Source: Thermoleophilia bacterium (GTDB lineage Bacteria; Actinomycetota; Thermoleophilia; Miltoncostaeales; Miltoncostaeaceae). From it: a stretch of DNA of 51,666 nt. The position numbers were made by a program, and so were the translations under genes. The notes under the pieces were generated by a model, which worked only from the letters and a program-made list of their open reading frames with translations, was not told the DNA's origin and did not search any database. Every line of letters begins with the position of its first letter. Within the stretch, counting starts at the first letter, position 1. The DNA is taken from contig JALOLS010000004.1 in NCBI GenBank assembly GCA_025455865.1, positions 1 to 51,666 on the forward strand, given 5' to 3'. Below are positions 1 to 12,176 of the stretch, piece by piece.

Positions 1-2
1 CG

Positions 3-80
3 GTGAGCTACCGGGTGACGTTGCACTGCGCCTCCGACGCCCGCGACTCCTACATCGAGGACGCCGCCCGGCAGCGGTAG
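3..80 (+). other. Tail of an open frame at the window edge, unidentified
   Basis: A frame open from the left edge ends in TAG at 78-80 and encodes about 25 residues ending in EDAARQR. It may be the C-terminus of a gene starting outside the window; GTG at position 3 is a formal but unsupported start. Its position just before a PIN-domain remnant would suit an antitoxin, but the residues do not look like a known antitoxin family. No function is assigned. Confidence 0.25.
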
Positions 81-121
81 CGCGCGCACCCCCCTGCGAG
101 ACCGTCGCACATGGCGCACCG

Positions 122-397
122 CACCAGCGCCTGGCCCGCGACGAGGGCCGCCGCCGGGCGCCGGCCGCCCGCCTGGCGGCCGTGCGCGCGGCGTTCCTCG
201 CGCTTCCGGTCGACGAGGCGATCGCCCTGCGCTCCGGGGACGTGCTCGCGGTGGCCCGCGCGGAGGGCCGCCTCGCGCGGGCCACCGACCTCCTCATCAT
301 CGCGACCGCGTCGGCGGCCGGCCGCGACCTGGTGACCCATGACGCGGCCCAGGCCGGCCTGGCCCGGGCCGCCGGCGTGGAGGTCGTCCCCGCCTGA
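122..397 (+). pseudogene. PIN-domain (VapC-like) toxin remnant, N-terminus missing
   Basis: The frame reads the C-terminal two thirds of a PIN domain: a helix with LARDEGRRR, then a stretch like the family's second acidic region, then ATDLLIIATA and LVTHDAAQ, which match the usual (S/A)(T/D)DLLIAATA and LVTHN/D motifs near the end of VapC ribonucleases. The first roughly 50 residues, which in PIN proteins carry the first catalytic Asp (hydrophobics-D-T/S-S), are not found in any frame upstream. GTG at 182 would give a 71-residue product lacking that Asp. VapC toxins are Mg-dependent RNases that cleave tRNA or rRNA; this copy should be inactive. I infer a decayed toxin-antitoxin locus beside the atp operon. 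A short rearranged gene is the alternative. Confidence 0.55.
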
Positions 398-398
398 A

Positions 399-413
399 GG
401 GGCCGGCGGCCCC
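399..413 (+). terminator. Small GC hairpin after the PIN remnant
   Basis: GGGGCC and GGCCCC pair around a 3-nt loop two bases after the TGA at 395-397. There is no T-run, so termination is only suggested by position. The rest of 398-604 holds the promoter listed next and no gene that I can support. Confidence 0.25.
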
Positions 414-476
414 CGCGGCGCCCACGATCGTGCGCTTCGTCACGGCGTACGAACGTCCCGGAGACCGGCGTTCTCG

Positions 477-506
477 TTGCCCGGGTCTGCGACCGCTCTG
501 TATCCT
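477..506 (+). promoter_or_regulatory. Candidate promoter of the atp operon
   Basis: TTGCCC (477-482) and TATCCT (501-506) are separated by 18 bases and lie about 100 bases before the first gene of the ATP synthase operon. The -10 has the T-A-x-x-x-T pattern used by the principal sigma factor. No other promoter-like element stands out in the gap. Confidence 0.4.
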
Positions 507-604
507 TCCCGCGTTTGCCGCCTGCCGGCGGCCCTGCCACTCGTCCGGAGGACCGCATCTCACCCGCAGCGCCCGGCCACGCCGCCGCCGAGGAGACACA
601 CGTC

Positions 605-1044
605 GTGGTGCCCGCCGCAGCCCAGGCTGAGGCCCCGCGGACGGTGCAGAAGATCGCCACCGTCCTCGGGATCACGGTGGCCATGCTGGCCCTTCCCGTG
701 GTGATCCTGGTCGGCGGCCCCATCGGCGGCTGGGCCCTCGGCGTGATCCTCTGGCTCGCCAACTGGGGCATCGCCCTGGCCACCAACGGCCGGGCCATGG
801 CCTCCAAGTCGCCCTCCGTGGCCATCGGGATGTCCGGGCTGTCCTTCGTCGCCCGGGCCTGGACCGTGGCCATCGTCCTGTTCGTCGTCGCCCTTCAGTA
901 CTCGGAGACCGCCGCGCTGACCGCCGCCGGGGTGTTCCTGGCCGCCTTCACCGCGGACCTCGTCGGCCGCTCGCTCATCTTCACCACCCGCGAGCAGGCC
1001 CGCGAGCGGATGCTCCGGGACGAGACCTCCGAGACCGAGACCGA

Positions 1045-1048
<4 letters not shown>
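605..1048 (+). CDS. atpI: AtpI/AtpZ-like small membrane protein of the ATP synthase operon
   Basis: This 147-residue protein has four hydrophobic segments (roughly residues 20-40, 42-60, 75-100 and 105-125) and a charged C-terminus. The first gene of many atp operons encodes such a protein, AtpI/AtpZ, which aids c-ring assembly or Mg/Ca handling; that role is by position and topology rather than by a signature motif. The frame could begin at 515, but an AGGAG at 591-595 is well placed for GTG at 605, and the sequence before it is not protein-like. The stop overlaps the atpB start in GTGA, suggesting translational coupling. Confidence 0.65.
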
Positions 1049-2206
<1,158 letters not shown>

Positions 2207-2209
2207 TCG

Positions 2210-2758
2210 ATGGGCCCGCTCGCCCACGTCACCACCACCGAGGCGGCCAACCCGCTCCTGGAGGTCAGCCCGGGTCTGATGATCTGGACCGTCGTGCTGT
2301 TCCTGCTGACGCTCCTGGTCATGAAGAAGTACGTGTTCGGCCCGGTCGGCCAGGCCATCGAGAAGCGGCGCGCGCAGATCGCCACCTCGATCGACGAGGC
2401 GGAGTCGAGCCGCGACGAGGCCCTGCGCCTGCTGGAGGACTACCGCCAGCGCCTGGCCGAGGCCCGCAAGGAGGCCGACGAGCTCCGCGAGCGCGGCCGC
2501 CGTGAGGGCGAGCGCGCGCGCCAGGAGCTGGTCAGCACCGCCGAGCAGCAGCGCGACCGCATCCTCACCGACTCCCGCACCCAGCTCGACGCCCAGCAGC
2601 GGCAGGCCATGTCGGACATCCGTGACGACGTCGTGGGCCTCGCGCTCCTGGCGGCCGAGCGGGTCACCCGCAAGTCGCTCTCGGACGACGACCACCGCCG
2701 GCTGGTCGAGCAGGCCCTCGACGAGTCCGACCTCTCCGCGCTGAGCAGGGGCGGATGA
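2210..2758 (+). CDS. atpF: F1Fo ATP synthase subunit b
   Basis: The 182-residue peripheral-stalk subunit has one N-terminal transmembrane helix (about residues 20-41, entered by the typical [13 protein letters not shown]) followed by a long charged coiled coil (about 45-165) rich in Glu, Arg and Ala. It links subunit a to the top of F1 through delta. ATG at 2210 lies three bases after the atpE stop, and the stop overlaps the atpH start in ATGA. A single b gene is present, so the stalk is probably a homodimer. Confidence 0.95.
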   Translation: MGPLAHVTTTEAANPLLEVSPGLMIWTVVLFLLTLLVMKKYVFGPVGQAIEKRRAQIATSIDEAESSRDEALRLLEDYRQRLAEARKEADELRERGRREGERARQELVSTAEQQRDRILTDSRTQLDAQQRQAMSDIRDDVVGLALLAAERVTRKSLSDDDHRRLVEQALDESDLSALSRGG

Positions 2759-3324
2759 GCGTCGCCGGCACCTACGCCGAGGCGCTGTACGAGGCGGCGG
2801 CCGACCAGGGCGCCGTCGACGCGGTGTCCGCCGACCTGGGCGCCGTGCGCGCGGCCCTGGCCGAGACGCCTGCGCTCCGGCAGGTGCTGGAGAGCCCCGA
2901 GGTCGACACCTCCCGCAAGAAGGCGGTCGTCACCGAGCTGCTCGGGGGCCTGAACCCGCTCGTGAACGGGTTCGTGCAGGTCCTGCTCGACCGCGGGCGC
3001 GTCGAGGAGCTCGACGACATCGCCGCGGCCTACAAGGAGCGGGTCGACCGGGCCGAGGGCCGGGTCACCGTCGAGGCGGTCACCGCGGTGCCCCTCACCC
3101 CCGAGCTCCGCCAGCGCATCCGCGAGAAGGTCAAGGCCCAGACCGGGCGCGACGCCGAGCTCACCGAGGTGGTGGACCCCTCCGTCATCGGCGGGCTGCT
3201 GCTGCGGGTCGGCGACGTGGTCGTGGACGGGTCGCTGCGCTCCCGCCTCACCGAGCTGCGCCGCACGCTGGGCACCGCCCCGGTCCCGGTCGAGGCCGCT
3301 CCCGCCGGCCCCGCCGGCGACTGA
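2755..3324 (+). CDS. atpH: F1Fo ATP synthase subunit delta
   Basis: This is the 189-residue OSCP/delta family subunit that caps F1 and joins it to the b stalk. It begins with the typical [12 protein letters not shown] helix and has the conserved C-terminal pattern [22 protein letters not shown] before a short Ala/Pro tail. The start overlaps atpF in ATGA. Unlike mycobacteria, b and delta are separate genes rather than fused. Confidence 0.95.
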   Translation: MSVAGTYAEALYEAAADQGAVDAVSADLGAVRAALAETPALRQVLESPEVDTSRKKAVVTELLGGLNPLVNGFVQVLLDRGRVEELDDIAAAYKERVDRAEGRVTVEAVTAVPLTPELRQRIREKVKAQTGRDAELTEVVDPSVIGGLLLRVGDVVVDGSLRSRLTELRRTLGTAPVPVEAAPAGPAGD

Positions 3325-3362
3325 CGAACGAACCCCTCCTCCGAAAGGTACGAGACGACCCG

Positions 3363-4898
<1,536 letters not shown>

Positions 4899-4901
4899 GC
4901 G

Positions 4902-5801
4902 GTGCCCAGCCAGCAGGACATCAAGCGGCGCATCAACTCGGTCCGGGGCACGCGGAAGATCACCCGCGCCATGGAGCTGGTCGCCTCGGCCAAGCTCCGG
5001 CGGGCCCAGGAGCGCATCGAGCACCTGCGCCCCTACGCCCAGGGCATGCGCCGGCTCATGTCGCAGGCGGCCCGGCGGGCCGGGCAGCTCCGCGGCATCC
5101 CGCTGCTGGAGGAGCGCGAGACGATGAGCCGGGCGGCGGTCGTGGTGGTCACCGGCGACCGCGGCCTGGCCGGCGCGTTCAACGTGAACATCCTGCGCCG
5201 CGGATACGAGGTGGCCGAGCGCCTGGCCGCCGAGGGCGCGGGCGAGGTGGTCTTCGTGCCGGTGGGCAAGAAGGGCGCCGGCACCCTGCGCTTCCGCGGC
5301 CTGCCGATCGACCACGCCTTCCAGGGCTTCTCGTCCGAGCCGACCTTCGCCGACGCCCAGATCGTGGCCGAGCACGTCACCCGGCGCTTCGTCGAGGGCG
5401 AGCTCGACCGCGTGGTCGTGGTCTACAACGCGTTCAAGTCGGTCATCGAGCAGAAGGTCACCGAGGAGCAGCTCCTGCCGGTGCCCCGCCAGGTGGTCGA
5501 GGACGACGACGACGACCCCGACACCGAGCCCGAGTTCAGCAAGGCGCTCGCGTTCTTCGAGCCCGAGCCGGGCGACCTGCTCTCGGACCTCCTGCCGACC
5601 TACGTCGACACCACCCTCTACCGCGCGCTGCTCGAGAGCGCGGCCGCCGAGCACGCCGCCCGGCGCACCGCCATGCGCAACGCGACCGACAACGCCGGCA
5701 CGCTGATCGGCGACCTCACCCTGGCCATGAACCGCGCGCGCCAGGCCTCCATCACCCAGGAGATCCTCGAGGTCGTCGCCGGCGCCGACGCCCTCTCGTA
5801 G
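4902..5801 (+). CDS. atpG: F1Fo ATP synthase subunit gamma
   Basis: This is the 299-residue central shaft. The N-terminal helix (IKRRINSVRGTRKITRAMELVA) and the C-terminal helix (NATDNAGTLIGDLTLAMNRARQ) form the rotor coiled coil; both are canonical. Between them the globular domain carries an acidic insertion near residues 200-220 with five consecutive Asp and several Glu, in the region where cyanobacterial and some actinobacterial gammas vary. GTG at 4902 starts three bases after the atpA stop. Confidence 0.97.
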   Translation: MPSQQDIKRRINSVRGTRKITRAMELVASAKLRRAQERIEHLRPYAQGMRRLMSQAARRAGQLRGIPLLEERETMSRAAVVVVTGDRGLAGAFNVNILRRGYEVAERLAAEGAGEVVFVPVGKKGAGTLRFRGLPIDHAFQGFSSEPTFADAQIVAEHVTRRFVEGELDRVVVVYNAFKSVIEQKVTEEQLLPVPRQVVEDDDDDPDTEPEFSKALAFFEPEPGDLLSDLLPTYVDTTLYRALLESAAAEHAARRTAMRNATDNAGTLIGDLTLAMNRARQASITQEILEVVAGADALS

Positions 5802-7598
<1,797 letters not shown>

Positions 7599-7604
7599 CC
7601 CCGC

Positions 7605-7631
7605 CGCGGGGCCCGCCTCGGCGGCCCCGCG
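7605..7631 (+). terminator. Hairpin at the end of the atp operon
   Basis: CGCGGGGCC (7605-7613) and GGCCCCGCG (7623-7631) form a perfect 9-bp stem with a 9-nt loop just after the atpC stop. It lacks a U-tract, as many actinobacterial terminators do, and lies before the TetR promoter. Confidence 0.5.
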
Positions 7632-7637
7632 CGCGGC

Positions 7638-7650
7638 TACCCTCACGGGG
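7638..7650 (+). promoter_or_regulatory. Leaderless-type -10 element of the TetR gene
   Basis: TACCCT (7638-7643) is followed by seven bases and then ATG at 7651, with no ribosome-binding site. This is the geometry of actinobacterial leaderless transcripts, where transcription starts at the start codon. No clear -35 is seen because the upstream bases belong to the terminator stem. Confidence 0.4.
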
Positions 7651-8322
7651 ATGGCCGCACCGCGCCGCCAGGCTCAGCGAGAGCCCCTCACCCGCGAGCG
7701 CATCCTGCGCACCGCCCTCGCGATGGTCGACGCACGGGGGCTCGACGGGCTGACCATGCGCGCCCTGGCCGCCGAGCTCGGCGTCGAGGCCATGTCGCTG
7801 TACTGGCACGTGAGGGGCAAGGGCGGCGTGCTCGACGGGGTGGTCGAGGTCATGCTGTCCGAGCTCGACCTGGAGCTCGGCGCCCAGGGCTGGCGCGAGG
7901 GCCTCGAGGAGTTCGCGACCCGCTTCCGCGCGGTGGCGCTGGCCCACCCCCATGCGTTCCCGCTCTTCGCCGCGCGCCCGGTGAGCGCCTACGCGGCCGC
8001 ACGGGACATGGCCGAGGACGGCCTGCGCGCCCTGGTCGACGCCGGCCTGAACCCGGCCGACGCCGCCGCCGCCCAGCGCACCGTGGTCCGCTACGTCATC
8101 GGGTTCGCCCTCTCGGAGCGCGCCGGGGCCGGCGAGCTCGGCAACGCGCAGGAGGTGGGCGCGGCCGCCGGCGTGGCCGGGGAGGTGACCCCCCTGGTCG
8201 CCGGCGCCCTGGAGGGCATGGCCGGCGACCGGGGGTCGGAGGCGCTCTTCCGCTTCGGCCTCGGCCTGATCCTCGACGGCCTGGCCGGGCGGATCAGCGC
8301 GGCGAGGAGGCCGCCGGGGTGA
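7651..8322 (+). CDS. TetR/AcrR-family transcriptional regulator
   Basis: The 223-residue protein has a TetR DNA-binding domain in residues 12-62 (RERILRTALAMVD, LTMRALAAELGV, MSLYWHV), followed by a helical ligand-binding domain of the TetR_C type seen in tetracycline-repressor-like members. These proteins usually repress an adjacent gene until a small molecule binds. The neighbouring minus-strand SDR gene converges on it with a 29-base 3' overlap, and the SDR/MFS divergent promoter contains a TetR-like palindrome, so I infer that this regulator controls that pair. The effector is unknown. Confidence 0.88.
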   Translation: MAAPRRQAQREPLTRERILRTALAMVDARGLDGLTMRALAAELGVEAMSLYWHVRGKGGVLDGVVEVMLSELDLELGAQGWREGLEEFATRFRAVALAHPHAFPLFAARPVSAYAAARDMAEDGLRALVDAGLNPADAAAAQRTVVRYVIGFALSERAGAGELGNAQEVGAAAGVAGEVTPLVAGALEGMAGDRGSEALFRFGLGLILDGLAGRISAARRPPG

Positions 8323-9175
8323 TCGGCTCGCCGAGCCCGTGCGGCATGACCGCCGCGTGCAGGCCGAACAGCTCGGCCGAGTAGGGGGTCATGCCGACCA
8401 CGGCGGAGGTGCCGCCGTCGACCACCAGCACCTGGCCGGTCATGTAGCTGGAGGCGTCCGAGGCGAGCAGGAGCAGCGGCCCGACCAGCTCCTCCGGGTG
8501 CCCGGTCCGGCCGAGCGGGGCCTGGGCCTCGACCCGCTCGCGCCACACCGGGGCGGCGAGCACGGCGTCGGTCATCTCGCTCGGGAACCAGCCGGGGGCC
8601 AGCGCGTTCACCCGCACGCCGCGGTCGGCCCAGGTGACGGCGAGCGCCTGGGTGATGTTCACCATGCCCGCCTTGCTCGCCTGGTAGGCCGGCGGGAAGT
8701 AGGGCATGCCGGCCTGGCCGGTGTAGCTCGAGATGACGATGATCGACCCGCCGCCGTGGGTCAGCATGTGCCGACCGGCCGACTGGCACGTGAACCAGGT
8801 CCCCGAGAGGTTGACCTTGACCGACTGCTCCCACAGGGCGGGGGGCAGGCGCTCGGGCATCGAGAAGCCCTCCGGCACCGCGCCGGCGTTGGCGACGGTG
8901 ATGTCCAGCCGGCCGAAGCGCCGCACGGCGGCCTCGACCGCGGCGTCGACCTGCTCGGGCTCGGTCACGTCACAGACGACCGGGAGCGCCTGGCCCCCGG
9001 CCACCGCGATCTCCTCGGCCACCGCCTCCAGGCGGTCGGCGCGGCGCGCGGCCAGCACCACGTTGGCGCCGGCCTCGGCCAGGGCGCGGGCGAAGGTGAC
9101 GCCGAGGCCGCTGGACGCCCCGGTGACCAGGGCGGTGCGGCCGGAGAGGTCGAAGATCTGGGCAGGGGCGGGCAT
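8294..9175 (-). CDS. Short-chain dehydrogenase/reductase
   Basis: This is a classical SDR of 293 residues: TGASSGLG (18-25) for cofactor binding, CDVTE, NAG (96-98), Ser149/150, and the catalytic Tyr164 and Lys168 in YQASK. It oxidises or reduces a hydroxyl/keto group with NAD(P); the substrate cannot be deduced. After the common VVDGG motif it carries a C-terminal extension of about 35 residues. The frame is open upstream, but ATG at 9175 is preceded by GGAGG (9182-9186 on the plus strand) at 6-base spacing. Next to a TetR regulator and an MFS exporter it may act in detoxification of a small organic compound. Confidence 0.92.
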   Translation of the reverse strand: MPAPAQIFDLSGRTALVTGASSGLGVTFARALAEAGANVVLAARRADRLEAVAEEIAVAGGQALPVVCDVTEPEQVDAAVEAAVRRFGRLDITVANAGAVPEGFSMPERLPPALWEQSVKVNLSGTWFTCQSAGRHMLTHGGGSIIVISSYTGQAGMPYFPPAYQASKAGMVNITQALAVTWADRGVRVNALAPGWFPSEMTDAVLAAPVWRERVEAQAPLGRTGHPEELVGPLLLLASDASSYMTGQVLVVDGGTSAVVGMTPYSAELFGLHAAVMPHGLGEPITPAASSPR

Positions 9176-9205
9176 GCGCGGCCTCCGGGGCGGTGGGACG
9201 TGAGA

Positions 9206-9218
9206 CTTACGATGTAAG
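9206..9218. promoter_or_regulatory. 13-bp palindrome, candidate TetR operator
   Basis: CTTAC-GAT-GTAAG is a perfect 5-3-5 inverted repeat in the 115-bp gap between the divergent SDR and MFS genes, upstream of the SDR ribosome-binding site. Short CTTAC/GTAAG half-sites are compatible with TetR-family operators. The TetR gene at 7651-8322 is the obvious candidate binder, by inference from context. Confidence 0.5.
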
Positions 9219-9290
9219 GGCACCAGATCCGCGGGCGTTTCGCAAGGGCGGCCGGGCGTCCCGCCGCCCCCGGCGCGATTGAATGCGCGG

Positions 9291-10526
9291 ATGGCCCCGG
9301 TCCCCCAGGTCCTGCGCGTGCCCGCGTTCCGCACGGTCTGGCTGGCGAGCCTGGCCTCGAACGCCGGGTCGTGGCTCCAGATCGTGGCCGCCGGGTGGCT
9401 GGTGCTCGAGCTCACCGGGAGCCCGGCCGCGGTGGGCGGCCTGGCCATGGCCGCCCGGGCGCCGGCCTTCGTGCTCTCCACCTGGGGCGGGTCCCTCGCC
9501 GACCGCCACGACTGGCGCCGCATCGGCATCGTCACGTTCCTCGCCCAGGGGGTCGCCGCGCTGGCGCTGGCCGTGGCCACCTGGGCCGGGGCGGCGAGCG
9601 TGGCGCTGATCTACGCGCTCACCGTGGTCCTCGGCGTGGGCTTCGCCATCGGCCTGCCCGCCATGCTCGCCCTGGTGCCCGCGCTGGTCGACCGCCCGTT
9701 GCTCCCCCAGGCGGTCTCCCTGAACGCCGCCGGCATCAACGTGGCCCGGCTGGTCGGGCCGAGCATCGGGGGCATCACGCTGGCCGTCGCCGGCGCAGGC
9801 GCGTGCTTCGCGCTCAACGCCGTCTCGTTCCTCGCGCTGGTCGCCGCCCTCGTGGTGCTGCCGCCGATCGCGGCGGCCCGCCGGCGGGGCGGGGGCAGCG
9901 TGCGGGAGGCGCTCGGGCACGTGCGGCGCGACCCGGCCCCGCGGCGCCTGCTGATCGGGATGGCCCTCTTCTGCGCCCTCGCGGCGCCCCTCCAGGAGCT
10001 CGCCCCGGTCATCGCCGCGCGCCTCGACGCCGGGCCGGTCGGGCTCGGGGTCATCCTGGGGGCGATGGGGGGCGGGGCGGTCCTCGGCGCCTGGCTGCTG
10101 GAACGGGCCACCGGCGCGGGGCTCGCGCGCCATGTCGCGCTCCCGCTCGCCACCGTCTGCTTCGCCGGGGGCCTCGCGGTGGTCGCGGCCTCGCCCTGGC
10201 TCCCGCTGACCCTGGTCGCCATGGCGTTCGCCGGCTGCTTCTGGATCTGGCTCTTCGCCGGGACCAACACCGCGATCCAGCTGTCCTCGCCGCCGGAGCT
10301 GCTCGGCCGGATGCTCGGCCTGTACCAGCTCGCGGTGATCGCCCCCATCGCGGTCGGGGCGCTCCTGGCCGGGGCGCTCGCCAGCCTGGCGGGCATCGGC
10401 GTGGCGCTCGGGGCCTGTGCCGTGCTGCTCGCGGCGTGGGGGCTGTGGAGCCTGGCCCATCCGGTGCCCGGCATCGACCGGGCACCGGATGGGCAGGTGG
10501 TCCCCGCTACCTCCGGCGGGCGGTGA
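9291..10526 (+). CDS. MFS transporter, EntS/MFS_3-type exporter
   Basis: The 411-residue protein has about twelve hydrophobic helices in two halves. The loop between helices 2 and 3 has the MFS signature-like GGSLADRHDWRR, and a motif resembling it recurs in the second half (LLGRMLGLY). This subfamily (MFS_3, enterobactin-exporter-like) generally effluxes drugs or siderophores. An upstream TTG at 9279 is also in frame, but ATG at 9291 gives the typical N-terminus beginning a few residues before LRVPAFRTVWLASLASN. It is divergent from the SDR gene and probably shares its operator. The 3' end overlaps the convergent DUF11 gene by 20 bases. Confidence 0.85.
   Translation: MAPVPQVLRVPAFRTVWLASLASNAGSWLQIVAAGWLVLELTGSPAAVGGLAMAARAPAFVLSTWGGSLADRHDWRRIGIVTFLAQGVAALALAVATWAGAASVALIYALTVVLGVGFAIGLPAMLALVPALVDRPLLPQAVSLNAAGINVARLVGPSIGGITLAVAGAGACFALNAVSFLALVAALVVLPPIAAARRRGGGSVREALGHVRRDPAPRRLLIGMALFCALAAPLQELAPVIAARLDAGPVGLGVILGAMGGGAVLGAWLLERATGAGLARHVALPLATVCFAGGLAVVAASPWLPLTLVAMAFAGCFWIWLFAGTNTAIQLSSPPELLGRMLGLYQLAVIAPIAVGALLAGALASLAGIGVALGACAVLLAAWGLWSLAHPVPGIDRAPDGQVVPATSGGR
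10455..10494 (-). terminator. 17-bp perfect hairpin at a convergent gene junction
   Basis: A 17-base arm (10455-10471) is exactly complementary to 10478-10494 around a 6-nt loop. It lies just beyond the stop codon of the minus-strand DUF11 gene and inside the last codons of the MFS gene (PVPGIDRAPDG). Its length and perfection suggest a strong factor-independent or structure-induced terminator for the minus-strand transcript; for the plus-strand gene it is within the coding sequence. Confidence 0.6.
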
Positions 10527-11985
10527 GCCGGGCGGTGGTGGTGGACCCGTCGCGCCCCGGCGCGGCCGTGCGGGCCCGGGCGGTCAGGGGGACGGTCAGC
10601 CCGCGGGCCAGGAGGCGCCGGGTCTGGACGCCCAGCCGCACCCGCACGAGCGCGATGCTGCCGGCGCGGAGCCGCAGGGGTGCGCTCCCCGCGGCCCGGC
10701 CGGCCCGGAGCAGGGTGAGGGTGCCGGTGCACGCCGGGCCGCCGGCCGGGCAGGCCAGCCGCACCGCGGTGAGGCCGGTCACCGGAGAGGCCAGGATGCG
10801 CCCGGGCTCGATGATCGCCTGGGGGCTGGTCAGCCGCTCGGGCGGCGGGGGCGGGGCGGCGGACACCGCGGTCGTCGTCTGCGCGGTGTCGTTGGCCGCG
10901 CTCGCGTCGGGGGAGCTCGTGGTCGCGGTGGCCACCGCCGTGAGCGTGCCCGCGGCGGTCCCGCGGACGACCGTGGTGACGGTCGCCGACTGCCCGGGGG
11001 CCAGGGTGCCGAGCGTGGTGGCCCCCTGGGAGACGATCTGCGCGCCGACCGGGGCGGGCGGGGTCACGCGCACGTCCTTGGCCGCGATGCCGCCGGCGTT
11101 GCGCACGGTGGTGGTGTAGGTCGCGTCCTGCCCGGCCACCGCGGTCGCCGGCCCGCTCACGCTCACGGCGAGATCGGCGACCACCTGCGCGACCGGCTCG
11201 CCGTAGATGAAGTCATCGAGCGCCACGATGTCCGACGCCCCGCCCTGGGTCACGTCGTTGGGGCCGAGCGCCGCGTTGCCGCTCGTGATGCGCACGCGGG
11301 ACACCACGGCCTGATCGAACGAGACCCCCACGAACGAGAGCGACCCGTCCCCCGGCGCGGCCGGGGCGTCGCGGGAGGTCAGGACGTCGCCGTTCGCGTC
11401 GAGCAGCTCGATCCGGCTCGACCCGGCCACGTCGACGTCGGTGAACACCGCGCCGAACCCGCGGACCCCCGCGGGGGTGTCGCTGCCGGCGACGCGGAAG
11501 TCCACCACCGTGGTGGTGGTCCCCAGGGGGGCGAACAGCCGCTCGGCCGAGAAGGTGGCGAACGCCGTGGGGTAGGTCGCGTTCACGTTCCCGAAGCGCA
11601 CGGGGGTGGCCGACGGGTTGGCGGCGTCGGCGCTCACCTGGAAGCCGGTGCCGGTGCCGATCGAGAAGACGGCGCCGCGGGGCGCGATCTTGTTGAAGAA
11701 GTCACCGGGGAGGCGTCCGGGCGCGGCGTCGCCGTCGGGCACCCCGTCCCAGTTGATGTCGCGGCGGCCCGAGGGCTGGGATCCGGGCACGCTCCCGTTC
11801 AGGGGGTTCCCGAGGTCGGCCCGGAACGCGTCGACCGCGGCCTGGATGGCCGCTCCGTTGGGGCCCGCCGCCTCGCGGATCGTCGTCGCCGCGGTGGCGG
11901 TCCCGGTGAGCGTCGCGGCGCCGATGGCGGCGGTCACGAGGCCGGCGCGGAGTGCGCGTCGGCTCCGGCGGAGCGGGTCGGTCAC
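10507..11985 (-). CDS. Secreted protein with a DUF11/CARDB-like domain
   Basis: The 492-residue protein has an N-terminal export signal of about 32 residues (basic RRSRRALR, hydrophobic core, then TATAA). Residues 35-265 form a beta-rich domain containing INWDGVPDG and TGTGFQVSAD, ending in a segment (DIVALDDFIYGEP) typical of extracellular lectin-like folds. Residues 270-374 are a DUF11-type beta-sandwich (DLAVSVSGP, VRNAGGIAAKDV, NDTAQTTTAV). A proline run then leads to a basic C-terminal region. GTG at 11985 is preceded by GGGAGA; earlier in-frame starts add only non-protein-like sequence. The likely role is an extracellular or wall-associated structural or adhesive protein. No enzymatic motif is seen and the substrate is unknown. 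Confidence 0.78.
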   Translation of the reverse strand: MTDPLRRSRRALRAGLVTAAIGAATLTGTATAATTIREAAGPNGAAIQAAVDAFRADLGNPLNGSVPGSQPSGRRDINWDGVPDGDAAPGRLPGDFFNKIAPRGAVFSIGTGTGFQVSADAANPSATPVRFGNVNATYPTAFATFSAERLFAPLGTTTTVVDFRVAGSDTPAGVRGFGAVFTDVDVAGSSRIELLDANGDVLTSRDAPAAPGDGSLSFVGVSFDQAVVSRVRITSGNAALGPNDVTQGGASDIVALDDFIYGEPVAQVVADLAVSVSGPATAVAGQDATYTTTVRNAGGIAAKDVRVTPPAPVGAQIVSQGATTLGTLAPGQSATVTTVVRGTAAGTLTAVATATTSSPDASAANDTAQTTTAVSAAPPPPPERLTSPQAIIEPGRILASPVTGLTAVRLACPAGGPACTGTLTLLRAGRAAGSAPLRLRAGSIALVRVRLGVQTRRLLARGLTVPLTARARTAAPGRDGSTTTARLTARRR

Positions 11986-12117
11986 GATGGTCTCCCGGGT
12001 CGGCGGCGTCGCCCGTCCGGGCGACCGCGGGTGCGACCCTATCCGGCCGCGCGACCCGCGGGCAACCCGGCCGGGCCGGGGCCACCCGCCACTCCCGAAG
12101 GCCAAGGCGGCCCTCAT

Positions 12118-12145
12118 CGCACACATAAGGCCGCCCTTGTGTGCG
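12118..12145. promoter_or_regulatory. Inverted repeat in the divergent DUF11/glycan-operon gap
   Basis: CGCACACA (12118-12125) and TGTGTGCG (12138-12145) are perfect 8-bp arms separated by 12 bases; a second dyad, GGCGGCC/GGCCGCC, is nested around it. The right arm overlaps the candidate -35 of the glycosyltransferase operon. This geometry suits a dimeric repressor acting on one or both divergent promoters; the regulator is unknown. Confidence 0.4.
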
Positions 12146-12166
12146 GGGCGGGCGGCGGGCTAGGTT
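12137..12166 (+). promoter_or_regulatory. Candidate promoter of the envelope-glycan operon
   Basis: TTGTGT (12137-12142) and TAGGTT (12161-12166) have an 18-base spacer. The ATG of the first glycosyltransferase follows the -10 by ten bases without a ribosome-binding site, so the transcript would be leaderless or nearly so. Confidence 0.4.
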
Positions 12167-12176
12167 TCTAACGGTC

